Shown: one piece after another, positions 18,949-26,623 of the stretch
Layout: each line of letters starts with the position of its first letter
Numbering within the stretch: the first letter of the stretch is position 1
Source of the DNA: Sphingomonas corticis
Lineage (GTDB): Bacteria > Pseudomonadota > Alphaproteobacteria > Sphingomonadales > Sphingomonadaceae
Direction of reading: 5' to 3'
Assembly (NCBI RefSeq): GCF_012035195.1
Contig: NZ_JAAVJH010000005.1
Span: 186,001 to 250,000 of the forward strand
Length of the DNA stretch: 64,000 nucleotides
The notes under the pieces: model-generated
Databases searched by the model: none
Seen by the model: only the letters and a program-made list of their open reading frames with translations
What the model was told of the DNA's origin: nothing
Program-made: the position numbers and the translations under genes

Positions 18949-20298
18949 TCACCCCTGGCGGGAAAGCCACTCCTCCAGCCACTTGATCGTATACTCGCCC
19001 TGCTGGAACTCCGGATCGTCCAGCAGCGCCTGGTGCAGCGGGATGGTGGTCTTCATCCCCTCGATCACGAACTCCTCCAGCGCGCGGCGCAGGCGGCGCA
19101 GCGCGCCCGCGCGGGTCGCGCCATAGACGATCAGCTTCGCGATCATGCTGTCGTAATAGGGCGGCACCTTGTACCCGGTGTACAGCCCGCTATCGACGCG
19201 CACGTTCATGCCGCCGGGCGCATGGTACATCGCGACCTTGCCCGGCGACGGCGCGAAGGTCTTCCAGTCCTCGGCATTGATGCGGCACTCGATGGCGTGG
19301 CCGCGGAACTGCACCTCTTCCTGGCGGAACGTCAGCGGGTGCCCCTCGGCGATGCGGATCTGCTCGCGCACCAGGTCCAGCCCGGTGATCGCCTCCGTCA
19401 CCGGATGCTCCACCTGCAGCCGGGTGTTCATCTCGATGAAGTAGAACTCGCCGTCTTCCCACAGGAACTCGATCGTTCCCGCGCCGCGATAGCCCATGTC
19501 GGCCATCGCCTTGGCGACGACGCCGCCCATTCGCGCCCGCTCTTCCGCGCTGATGACGGGGGAGGGCGCCTCCTCCAGCACCTTCTGGTGGCGGCGCTGG
19601 AGCGAGCAGTCGCGCTCGCCCAGGTGGATGGCGTTGCCGTTGCCGTCGCCGAACACCTGGAATTCGATGTGGCGCGGGTTGCCGAGATACTTCTCCATGT
19701 AGACGGTGGCGTCGCCGAACGCCGCCTTCGCCTCCGTCCCGGCCTGCTGCATCAGCGTTTCCAGATGCTCCGGCCCGGTGCACACCTTCATGCCGCGCCC
19801 GCCGCCGCCGCTCGCCGCCTTGATGATGACGGGATAGCCGATCTCGTCCGCCAGCGCCTTCGCCTCGGCGACATCGCTGATCGCCCCGTCGGAGCCGGGC
19901 ACCAGCGGCAGCCCCAGCGCGCCGGCGGTCCGCTTGGCCTCCACCTTGTCGCCCATCGTGCGGATGTGCTCGGGCTTGGGCCCGACGAAGATGATGTTGT
20001 GCAGCTCGACGATCTCGGCGAACTTTGCGTTCTCGCTGAGGAAGCCGTAGCCCGGATGGATCGCGTCCGCGCCGCTGATCTCCGCCGCGGAGATGATGTT
20101 GGGGATGTTCAGGTAGCTGTCCACCGCCGCCGGCGGGCCGATGCAGATCGCCTCGTCGGCGAGCCGCACGTGCATGGCGTCCGCATCCGCGGTGGAATGC
20201 ACCGCGACCGTCTTGATGCCCATCTCGTGGCAGGCGCGGTGGATGCGCAGCGCGATCTCGCCGCGGTTGGCGATCAGGAGCTTCTTTATCTGGGGCAT
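18949..20298 (-). CDS. accC: Acetyl-CoA carboxylase, biotin carboxylase subunit
   Basis: A 449-residue enzyme that carboxylates the biotin on AccB using ATP and bicarbonate, the first half-reaction of fatty-acid synthesis. It starts [16 protein letters not shown] and carries the ATP-grasp Gly-rich loop [13 protein letters not shown] (about 159-171) and the catalytic [25 protein letters not shown] region (about 275-300), including the conserved Glu/Asn/Arg residues. The length matches E. coli AccC (449). It follows accB; a family A repeat lies in the 100-bp gap. Confidence 0.97.
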   Translation of the reverse strand: MPQIKKLLIANRGEIALRIHRACHEMGIKTVAVHSTADADAMHVRLADEAICIGPPAAVDSYLNIPNIISAAEISGADAIHPGYGFLSENAKFAEIVELHNIIFVGPKPEHIRTMGDKVEAKRTAGALGLPLVPGSDGAISDVAEAKALADEIGYPVIIKAASGGGGRGMKVCTGPEHLETLMQQAGTEAKAAFGDATVYMEKYLGNPRHIEFQVFGDGNGNAIHLGERDCSLQRRHQKVLEEAPSPVISAEERARMGGVVAKAMADMGYRGAGTIEFLWEDGEFYFIEMNTRLQVEHPVTEAITGLDLVREQIRIAEGHPLTFRQEEVQFRGHAIECRINAEDWKTFAPSPGKVAMYHAPGGMNVRVDSGLYTGYKVPPYYDSMIAKLIVYGATRAGALRRLRRALEEFVIEGMKTTIPLHQALLDDPEFQQGEYTIKWLEEWLSRQG

Positions 20299-20316
20299 AG
20301 GCTTCTCGTCCTACCG

Positions 20317-20385
20317 CCGTTCGCCCTGAGCGAAGTCGAAGGACACGCGTGTCGCATGGGCTTCGACTGCGCTCAGCCCGAACGG
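20317..20385. repeat. Repeat family A inverted pair between accB and accC
   Basis: The left arm (20317-20341) starts CCGTTCGCCCTGAGCGAAG, and the right arm (20361-20385) is its reverse complement at 22 of 25 positions. The transcript would form a hairpin between two co-transcribed genes, which may affect relative accB/accC levels or mRNA processing. Confidence 0.8.
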
Positions 20386-20399
20386 AGCGGGGGTAAGGA

Positions 20400-20870
20400 T
20401 CACTCGACGACGACCAGCGGCTGATCGAACTCGACCGGCTGGCCATTGTCGACCAGCACCGCCTTCACGGTGCCCGCCGACGGCGCGGTGATCGGGTTCA
20501 TCACCTTCATCGCCTCGACGATCAGCAGCGTGTCGCCCGCGGCGACGCTCTGCCCCACGCTGACGAACGGCTTCGCGCCGGGATCGGCGGCGAGGTAGAC
20601 GGTGCCGACCATCGGCGAGCGCACCGCATTGGCGCTGACCGCCGCGGACGGTCCGCCCACGTCGACCACCGGCGGGGTGGTCGCCGGGGCGGCGGCGGGG
20701 GCGGGCGCGTAGGCGACGGGAGCGGCGGTCACGGCCGCGGCCTTGCGCGCCACGCGGATCTTGCGGTCGCCGTCCTCCACCTCGATCTCGGTCAGGTGGG
20801 TGGCGTCCAGCAGCTCCGCGAGCTGGCGCACCAGCTCCACGTCCACCTTCATGTGCGTTTCATCGGCCAT
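20400..20870 (-). CDS. accB: Acetyl-CoA carboxylase, biotin carboxyl carrier protein
   Basis: A 156-residue carrier. The biotinylated Lys is Lys122 in EAMKVMNPI, within the C-terminal biotinyl domain (about 83-156), preceded by an Ala/Pro-rich flexible linker (about 44-75). It carries carboxybiotin between AccC and the carboxyltransferase. The ATG at 20870 is chosen because AGGGGA lies ten bases upstream; a TTG at 20879 is too close to that site. It is flanked by aroQ and accC in the arrangement common to alphaproteobacteria. Confidence 0.96.
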   Translation of the reverse strand: MADETHMKVDVELVRQLAELLDATHLTEIEVEDGDRKIRVARKAAAVTAAPVAYAPAPAAAPATTPPVVDVGGPSAAVSANAVRSPMVGTVYLAADPGAKPFVSVGQSVAAGDTLLIVEAMKVMNPITAPSAGTVKAVLVDNGQPVEFDQPLVVVE

Positions 20871-20918
20871 ATGGCTCAATTCCCCTGAATAGGGCCCCAG
20901 AACAGGGCGGCGTCCCTG

Positions 20919-21365
20919 TCAGATACGCGCCGCGGCTTCAAGCGCGAGCATATAGGACATCGCACCGAAACCGGCGATGCTGCCCTTCGCCGCCCGGCCG
21001 ACGAAGCTGACGTGACGAAATTCCTCACGCGCGTGCGGGTTGGACAGGTGCACCTCAATCACCGGGGTCGTCACCGCCTTGATCGCGTCGTGGATCGCCA
21101 CCGACGTGTGGGTGAAGCCGCCCGCGTTCAGCAGCACCGCCTTGGCGCCGCGCGCCTGCGCCTCGTGGAGCCAGTCGACCAGATGCCCCTCATGGTTGGA
21201 CTGGCGCATGTCGATCGACAGGCCCAGCTCCTTCGCGCGGTCGTCCAGCCGGCCGGCGATGTCGTCCAGCGTGTCGTGGCCGTAGATGTCGGGTTCGCGC
21301 AGGCCCAGCAGGTTCAGGTTGGGGCCGTTCAGGACGAAGATGGTCGCTTGTGGGATGTCGGTCAT
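20919..21365 (-). CDS. aroQ: 3-dehydroquinate dehydratase, type II
   Basis: A 148-residue shikimate-pathway enzyme that converts 3-dehydroquinate to 3-dehydroshikimate. Type II signatures are clear: FVLNGPNLNLLGLREPDIYG (catalytic Tyr28), QSNHEGHLVDWLHEA, NAGGFTHTSVAI and IEVHLSN. The protein forms a dodecamer in the family. It is the first gene before accB-accC. Its upstream region is shared with the divergent thiSG gene and occupied by a family A repeat. Confidence 0.97.
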   Translation of the reverse strand: MTDIPQATIFVLNGPNLNLLGLREPDIYGHDTLDDIAGRLDDRAKELGLSIDMRQSNHEGHLVDWLHEAQARGAKAVLLNAGGFTHTSVAIHDAIKAVTTPVIEVHLSNPHAREEFRHVSFVGRAAKGSIAGFGAMSYMLALEAAARI

Positions 21366-21420
21366 GCGCCGGCTTTCGGTTGCGGGCCGGGACGACGGCG
21401 CCTAGATCGCCTCCATCCTA

Positions 21421-21506
21421 CCCGTTCGTGTCGAGCGAAGTCGAGACACGTGCCCCACGGGTTCCCTCGCGTCCCACGCTTCTCGACTTCGCTCGAAGCG
21501 AACGGG
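21421..21506. repeat. Repeat family A, near-perfect inverted pair in a divergent promoter region
   Basis: Left arm 21421-21446 (starts CCCGTTCGTGTCGAGCGAAG) and right arm 21481-21506 match as reverse complements at 24 of 26 positions, with a 34-base centre. It fills most of the 151-bp gap between the divergent aroQ and thiSG genes, ending ten bases before the thiSG start, so the promoters must lie within or around it. Confidence 0.9.
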
Positions 21507-21516
21507 TGGAAAGATC

Positions 21517-22524
21517 ATGCCCCACTCCGACGGAACCGTCACCATCACCGTCAACGGCGAGCACAGGCGCGTCGCCGCCGGCCTCTCCATCGCCGCCCTG
21601 GCCGAGCAGCTGGGCCTCGTGCCGGAAAAGGTGGCGGTGGAGCGCAACCTGGAAGTCGTGCCGCGCTCCACGCTGGCCCAGGTGACGGTGGAGGACGGCG
21701 ACGAGCTGGAGATCGTCCACTTCGTGGGCGGCGGCGACCACGCCGGCACGGTCGATGCGGACACCTGGACCGTCGCCGGCCGCACCTTCCGCTCCCGCCT
21801 GATCGTCGGCACCGGCAAGTACAAGGACTTCGCGCAGAACGCCGCCGCGCTGGAGGCGTCGGGCGCGGAGATCGTGACCGTCGCGGTGCGCCGCGTGAAC
21901 GTGAGCGATCCCAACGCGCCGATGCTGACCGACTTCATCGATCCGACGCGGGTGACGTACCTGCCCAACACCGCCGGCTGCTTCACCGCGGACGAGGCGG
22001 TGCGCACGCTGCGGCTGGCGCGGGAGGCAGGGGGGTGGAACCTCGTCAAGCTGGAGGTGCTGGGCGAGGCGCGCACGCTGTACCCCGACATGCGCGAGAC
22101 GCTGAAGGCGACGGAGACGCTGGTGCGCGAGGGGTTCGAGCCGATGGTCTATTGCGTCGACGATCCCATCGCCGCCAAGCAGCTGGAGGAGGCGGGCGCG
22201 GTCGCCATCATGCCGCTGGGCGCGCCGATCGGCTCGGGACTGGGTATCCAGAACCGGGTGACGATCCGGCTGATCGTCGAGGGCGCCGGCGTGCCGGTGC
22301 TGGTCGACGCCGGCGTCGGCCAGGCGAGCGACGCGGCGGTGGCGATGGAACTGGGCTGCGACGGCGTGCTGATGAACACCGCCATCGCCGAGGCGAAGAA
22401 TCCGGTGATGATGGCCGCGGCGATGAAGGCGGCGGTGGAGGCGGGCCGCCTCAGCTACCGCGCGGGCCGCATGGGCAAGCGCCGCTACGCCGATCCGTCG
22501 AGCCCTCTTTCCGGCTTGATCTAG
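21517..22524 (+). CDS. thiG: ThiS-ThiG fusion: sulfur carrier and thiazole synthase
   Basis: A 335-residue bifunctional thiamin-biosynthesis protein. Residues 7-73 are a ThiS ubiquitin-like fold ending in a Gly-Gly-Gly (71-73), normally the thiocarboxylated tail. After a short linker, residues about 83-330 are ThiG, with the Schiff-base Lys179 in [11 protein letters not shown] and the phosphate-binding GVGQASDAA / [14 protein letters not shown] loops. ThiG makes the thiazole from DXP, dehydroglycine and ThiS sulfur. Fusions of this kind are known as bifunctional ThiS/ThiG proteins. The ThiS glycines are internal here, so sulfur transfer must differ from the free-tail mechanism or need cleavage. 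Confidence 0.93.
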   Translation: MPHSDGTVTITVNGEHRRVAAGLSIAALAEQLGLVPEKVAVERNLEVVPRSTLAQVTVEDGDELEIVHFVGGGDHAGTVDADTWTVAGRTFRSRLIVGTGKYKDFAQNAAALEASGAEIVTVAVRRVNVSDPNAPMLTDFIDPTRVTYLPNTAGCFTADEAVRTLRLAREAGGWNLVKLEVLGEARTLYPDMRETLKATETLVREGFEPMVYCVDDPIAAKQLEEAGAVAIMPLGAPIGSGLGIQNRVTIRLIVEGAGVPVLVDAGVGQASDAAVAMELGCDGVLMNTAIAEAKNPVMMAAAMKAAVEAGRLSYRAGRMGKRRYADPSSPLSGLI

Positions 22525-22538
22525 ATTTACTGCGGCGC

Positions 22539-22563
22539 GGAACCGGCGGACGCGATGTCCGTT
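22539..22563 (+). promoter_or_regulatory. EcfG (general stress sigma) promoter of csbD
   Basis: GGAAC at 22539-22543, a 16-base spacer, then CGTT at 22560-22563 exactly match the alphaproteobacterial EcfG consensus GGAAC-N16/17-CGTT. It lies about 40 bases before the CsbD-family start, a target expected for the PhyR-NepR-EcfG stress regulon. Confidence 0.8.
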
Positions 22564-22604
22564 GTTCCTTCATCGAGATCAAGCAACGGTGAAGGAGAAA
22601 TCCG

Positions 22605-22787
22605 ATGGGTGAGATGGTCGACAAGATCAAGGGCAACATCAACGAAGCGGTTGGCAAGGCGAAGGAAGCGCTGGGCGACCACAACCGCGACGACAGCCTG
22701 AAGGCCGAAGGCCAGGCGCAGCAGGCGCAGGGCAAGGGCGAGCAGTTCAAGGGCAAGGTCAAGGGCGCGCTCGGCGACGACATCTGA
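22605..22787 (+). CDS. CsbD-family small stress protein
   Basis: A 60-residue hydrophilic protein starting MGEMVDKIKGNINEAVGKAK, the standard CsbD/YjbJ pattern, with Lys/Gly-rich helical repeats. GAAGGAG precedes the ATG. CsbD-like proteins are among the most strongly stress-induced small proteins in bacteria, but their molecular role is not settled. A perfect EcfG-type promoter upstream and a strong hairpin downstream make this a single-gene stress unit. Confidence 0.93.
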   Translation: MGEMVDKIKGNINEAVGKAKEALGDHNRDDSLKAEGQAQQAQGKGEQFKGKVKGALGDDI

Positions 22788-22809
22788 TCGCTGCGTGACC
22801 ATGATCGAT

Positions 22810-22837
22810 GGGCCGTCCGGTGCGAACCGGGCGGCCC
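22810..22837. terminator. Hairpin between convergent csbD and TPP-enzyme genes
   Basis: Arms GGGCCGTCCGGT and ACCGGGCGGCCC form a 12-bp stem with one G-U pair and a GCGA tetraloop, followed by only two T residues. It can end transcripts from both sides. Confidence 0.75.
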
Positions 22838-22866
22838 TTCCGCGTTGAGCGGTGCTTGATGGCGCC

Positions 22867-24513
22867 TCAGCTCCGCCCCGCCATGGCGCTCAGCGTCGTC
22901 CCCGCGGTGATCTGCTCCACGTCCGTCACCACGTGCAGCAGCCGCACGCCGCGCTGCGCCATCGCGCGGTCGAGCGCGGGTGCGAATTCCTCCGTCCGCT
23001 CCACGCGCTCCGCCCAGCAGCCATAGGCGCGGGCGAGCGCGGCGAAATCCGGATTGTGGAGGCGCGTCGCGCTCTGCCGGCCGGGGAACTCGCGCTCCTG
23101 GTGCATCCGGATCGTGCCGTAGGTGGAATTGTCCACGACGACGACCAGCATCGCGGCGCCGTGCTGCACCGCGGTTGCCAGCTCCTGCCCGTTCATCAGG
23201 AAGCAGCCGTCGCCCGCCAGCGCCACCACCTGCCGCCCCGGCTGGCGCAGCGCCGCCGCGACCGCCGCCGGCACGCCATAGCCCATCGCGCCCGCGGTCG
23301 GCGCCAGCTGCGTGCCCGGCGCGGCATAGCGCCAGTAGCGATGCCACCAGCCGGAATAATTTCCCGCGCCGTTGCAGATGATCGTGTCCGCGGGCAGCGC
23401 CGCGCGCATCGCCGCCACGCACGGGCCGATGTCCATCGCCACCCCCTCGCGCGGCCTGGGCGTCGACCAGTCGACCCACGCCGCGTGCGCTTCCGCGCCG
23501 TGCGGGTGCGCCGGCCCGTCGAGCGCCGCCAGCGCCTCGGCGAACGCCGCCATCGTGGCGCAGATGGCCAGGTCCGTGCGGTACGTCATGCCCAGCTCGT
23601 TTGCGTCGGGATGGACGTGGACCAGCCGCTGGCCGGGATGCTCGAGCGGGATCAGCGCGTAGCCGTCCGTCGTCGCCTCTCCCAGCCGCGGCCCGGCGAC
23701 CAGCAGCAGGTCCGCCTCGCGTACGCGCGCCACCAGTGCCGGATTGGGCCCGTAGCCCAGGTTCCCCGCCCAGGCCGGGCAGTCGTTCGGGATCGCGTCC
23801 TGTCGCCGGAACGCCGCCGCCACGGGCACGCCGGTGCGATCGGCCCAGGCGGCGAAATCCTGTCCCGCCACCGCGTCCCATCCCGCGCCGCCGACGATCG
23901 CCAGCGGGCGTTCGGCGGTGGCGAGCAGATCGGCCAGCCGCTCCATCGCGTCGGCGTCGGGCGCCTGCACGACCGGCTCCACGCGGGGCCGGTCGCTCGC
24001 CTCCACCTCGTCCAGCAGCATGTCCTCCGGCAGCGCCAGCACGACCGGGCCGGGCCGTCCGTTCATCGCCGTCGCATAGGCGCGGGCGACATACTCCGGT
24101 ATCCGCCGCGCGTCGTCGATCCGCGCCGTCCATTTGGCCAGCGGGGCGAACATCGCCTGAAAGTCGACCTCCTGAAACGCCTCGCGGTCGCGCGTGCCGC
24201 GGTCGACGTCGCCGATGAACAGGATCATCGGCTGGCTGTCCTGCAGCGCCACGTGAACGCCGATCGAGGCGTTGGTCGCGCCGGGACCGCGCGTGACGAA
24301 GGCGATGCCCGGTCGGTGCGTCAGCGTCCCGTCCGCGCACGCCATGAAGGCGACGCCGCCTTCCTGGCGGCAGGTGACCACGTCGATCGAGGGCGTGTCG
24401 TGCAGCGCATCCAGCACGGCGAGGAAGCTCTCCCCCGGCACGGTGAAGATGCGGTCGCACCCCTGCGCCACCAGCTGGTCGACGAGGATGCGGCCCCCGG
24501 TGCGCTTCGACAT
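22867..24513 (-). CDS. Thiamine pyrophosphate-dependent decarboxylase/synthase (acetolactate synthase-like)
   Basis: A 548-residue three-domain TPP enzyme. The N-terminal Pyr domain has the catalytic Glu in FTVPGESFLAVLDAL (about Glu28) and the GPGATNASIGVHVA loop; the C-terminal PP domain carries the TPP/Mg motif GDGCFLMNGQELATA...DNSTYG. It resembles acetolactate synthase large subunits but has no adjacent small subunit and no ilvC neighbour, so it is more likely a catabolic or benzoylformate/oxalyl-type relative; the substrate is unknown. GGGAGA before the ATG supports the start. It is divergent from the SMP-30 gene by 72 bases, suggesting joint control. Confidence 0.85.
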   Translation of the reverse strand: MSKRTGGRILVDQLVAQGCDRIFTVPGESFLAVLDALHDTPSIDVVTCRQEGGVAFMACADGTLTHRPGIAFVTRGPGATNASIGVHVALQDSQPMILFIGDVDRGTRDREAFQEVDFQAMFAPLAKWTARIDDARRIPEYVARAYATAMNGRPGPVVLALPEDMLLDEVEASDRPRVEPVVQAPDADAMERLADLLATAERPLAIVGGAGWDAVAGQDFAAWADRTGVPVAAAFRRQDAIPNDCPAWAGNLGYGPNPALVARVREADLLLVAGPRLGEATTDGYALIPLEHPGQRLVHVHPDANELGMTYRTDLAICATMAAFAEALAALDGPAHPHGAEAHAAWVDWSTPRPREGVAMDIGPCVAAMRAALPADTIICNGAGNYSGWWHRYWRYAAPGTQLAPTAGAMGYGVPAAVAAALRQPGRQVVALAGDGCFLMNGQELATAVQHGAAMLVVVVDNSTYGTIRMHQEREFPGRQSATRLHNPDFAALARAYGCWAERVERTEEFAPALDRAMAQRGVRLLHVVTDVEQITAGTTLSAMAGRS

Positions 24514-24585
24514 GTGCTCTCCCGTATTTGCCCTCTTCGCCGCTCTCGCTAACCTTCCCCGGCACAAGAAGAAAGGTAGGAGAAT

Positions 24586-25506
24586 ATGCCGGAACTGGAG
24601 CTGGTGGCGGAGGGCCTGCGCTTTCCCGAGGGCCCGGTGGTGATGCCAGACGGCACGATCGTGCTGGTCGAGATCGCCGCGGGGCGGATCACGCGGGTCC
24701 ACGCCGACGGCCGCAAGGAGACGGTGGCGGAGCCGGGTGGCGGCCCCAACGGCCTCGCGCTGGGGCCGGACGGGATGCTCTACTGCTGCAATAACGGCGG
24801 GTTCGAATATGTCGAGAACAACGGCATGCTCGCGCCCCACGGGATCGCGAAGGATTACTCCGGCGGGCGGATCGAGCGCATCGACCCGGCGACGGGGCGG
24901 GTGGAGGTGCTCTATCGCTCCGGCGACCAGGGCGTCACGCTGCGCGGGCCCAACGACATCGTCTTCGATGGCCATGGCGGGTTCTGGTTCACCGACCACG
25001 GCAAGGTCGACTATGCCAAGCGCTGCCACGACATCGTCGGCATCTTCTACGCGAAGGCGGACGGCAGCTTCATCGAGGAGGTGGTCTTCCCGTCGAACAA
25101 CCCCAACGGCGTCGGCCTGTCGCCGGACGGGGCCACGCTCTACGCGGCGGAGACGTACACCTGCCGCCTGATGGCATTCCGCGTCACCGCCCCGGGCCGG
25201 GTCGCGGCCGATGCCGGGCCGGGGGGCCCCGGCATCCCGCTCTACCGCCCCGCCGGCTACAAGTTCTTCGATTCGCTGGCGGTGGAGGACGGCGGAAACG
25301 TGTGCGTCGCGACGATAGGCGAGAGCGGGATCAGCGTGGTCTCGCCCGCCGGCGAGCTGGTGGAGTTCGTCGCCACACCCGACATCTTCACGACGAACAT
25401 CGCCTTCGGCGGCGCCGACCGGCGCGATGCGTACATCACGCTGTCGGGCACGGGCAAACTGGTGAGGACCCGCTGGGCGCGACCGGGACTGGCGCTGCGA
25501 TACTAG
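24586..25506 (+). CDS. SMP-30/gluconolactonase-family lactonase
   Basis: A 306-residue six-bladed beta-propeller. It starts PELELVAEGLRFPEGPVVMPDG, where the Glu of FPEGP is the expected metal ligand, and later has GPNGLALGPDG, GPNDIVFDGHGGFWFTD and FPSNNPNGVGLSPDG, which match the Asn/Asp metal-site loops. Enzymes of this family hydrolyse sugar lactones or related esters. There is no signal peptide. AGGAGA lies just before the ATG. Its divergent neighbour is the TPP enzyme, so both may belong to a sugar-acid route. Confidence 0.88.
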   Translation: MPELELVAEGLRFPEGPVVMPDGTIVLVEIAAGRITRVHADGRKETVAEPGGGPNGLALGPDGMLYCCNNGGFEYVENNGMLAPHGIAKDYSGGRIERIDPATGRVEVLYRSGDQGVTLRGPNDIVFDGHGGFWFTDHGKVDYAKRCHDIVGIFYAKADGSFIEEVVFPSNNPNGVGLSPDGATLYAAETYTCRLMAFRVTAPGRVAADAGPGGPGIPLYRPAGYKFFDSLAVEDGGNVCVATIGESGISVVSPAGELVEFVATPDIFTTNIAFGGADRRDAYITLSGTGKLVRTRWARPGLALRY

Positions 25507-25525
25507 GCGCGGACGGTAACCCGGG

Positions 25526-25636
25526 CCGTTCGCCTCAAGGAGCCGTCGAGCCTGTCGAAACGGCGTCCCAAAGGGTCGCCAGCGGTACTTCGAGACGGCA
25601 TTTCGACTGCGCTCAATGCCTCCTCAGCACGAACGG
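25526..25636. repeat. Repeat family A copy between convergent genes
   Basis: Starts CCGTTCGCCTCAAGGAGCCG and ends in GCACGAACGG, with internal TCGAGCCTGTCGAA and TTCGACTGCGCTCA segments. It lies between the SMP-30 gene and the LysR gene and is the more diverged version of the family, like the copy at 61.1 kb. Confidence 0.7.
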
Positions 25637-25647
25637 GGAGGGGAGCG

Positions 25648-26544
25648 TCATCCCTCCCCGCCGATCAACGCCGCCCGGTGCCGCGTCACCAGCTCCACCA
25701 GCCAGGCGCGGAACGCGCGGACGCGGCGGAGCTGGCGGGTGTCGCGGTGGGTGACGAGGAAGAAGGCGCGCGCGATCGTCACCTCCGGCACCACGCGCAC
25801 CAGCGCCGGGTCGCGCCCGGCGATGAAGTGCGGCAGCACGCCGACGCCCGCGCCGCCCGCGATCAGCCGCGCCTGCGCGGCGATGCTGGACGATCGCAGC
25901 TGCGGCGCCAGCGCGGGATCGACCTCGCGCAGGTAGCGCAGCTCGGGCGCGTAGAGCAGGTCGGGAATGTAGCCGACCAGCTTGTGCCGGGTCGCCAGCG
26001 TCTCGCGCGTCGGCGCCCCGGTCCGCGCCACATAGTCGGCGCTGGCGTAGAGGTGGAGCGCGTAGTCGGCCAGCTTGCTCGCCACCACCGGTCCCTGCGC
26101 CGGGCGGGCCAGCAGCACTGCCACGTCCGCCTCGCGCTTTGACGGGCTGAGGAAGCCGGACGAGGCGACCAGGTCGATCGTCAGGCCGGGGTGGGCCGCG
26201 GCAAAGGCGGGCAAATGCTCGGCCACCAGCCAGGTGCCGAACCCTTCGGACACGCTGACGCGCAGCAGGCCGGACAGCGCACCCGAGTCGGGGCGCGCCT
26301 CGATCCGGTCGGCGGCGCGCTGCATCGCCTCCACCTGCGCCAGCAGCGTCTCGCCCGCCTCGGTCAGCACCTGTCCCTCGCGCGTCTGCTCGAACAGGGT
26401 ACGACCCAGCCGCGCCTCCAGCCGGCGCAGGCGGCGCCCGACGGTGGTCGCGTCCACGCCCAGCTGCGCGGCGGCGCGCGCGATCTGCCCGGCGCGCGCG
26501 ACGGTGAGGAAATCGTGCAGGTCGTTCCAGTCGAGGTGCTGCAT
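25648..26544 (-). CDS. LysR-family regulator of the valine/isobutyrate cluster
   Basis: A 298-residue LTTR. The N-terminal winged helix is WNDLHDFLTVARAGQIARAAAQLGVDATTVGRRLRRLEARLG (about 6-48); the rest is the periplasmic-binding-like inducer domain. It is divergent from mmsA across 79 bases that hold two nested inverted repeats, so it is the likely regulator of the mmsA operon. The inducer is unknown; in related systems it is a pathway intermediate. Confidence 0.9.
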   Translation of the reverse strand: MQHLDWNDLHDFLTVARAGQIARAAAQLGVDATTVGRRLRRLEARLGRTLFEQTREGQVLTEAGETLLAQVEAMQRAADRIEARPDSGALSGLLRVSVSEGFGTWLVAEHLPAFAAAHPGLTIDLVASSGFLSPSKREADVAVLLARPAQGPVVASKLADYALHLYASADYVARTGAPTRETLATRHKLVGYIPDLLYAPELRYLREVDPALAPQLRSSSIAAQARLIAGGAGVGVLPHFIAGRDPALVRVVPEVTIARAFFLVTHRDTRQLRRVRAFRAWLVELVTRHRAALIGGEG

Positions 26545-26547
26545 TTA

Positions 26548-26583
26548 TGCAGGCCAATGTTGCGACATTGCCGCTTGCCTGCA
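26548..26583. promoter_or_regulatory. Nested inverted repeats between lysR and mmsA, likely LTTR operator
   Basis: The outer arms TGCAGGC (26548-26554) and GCCTGCA (26577-26583) are perfect complements. Inside is CAATGT-TGCG-ACATTG (26555-26570), also perfect. The outer arm begins four bases upstream of the lysR start, which would allow autorepression, while the same site lies about 40-75 bases before mmsA. Confidence 0.65.
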
Positions 26584-26623
26584 ACCCCGCCGACGCGCAG
26601 AGCCGCCGGCATAGGAGAGTGCG

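Noticed and set aside
22867..24513. Biosynthetic acetolactate synthase (ilvB)
   Set aside because: There is no regulatory small subunit or ilvC nearby and the neighbour is a sugar-lactonase, so branched-chain synthesis is not supported.
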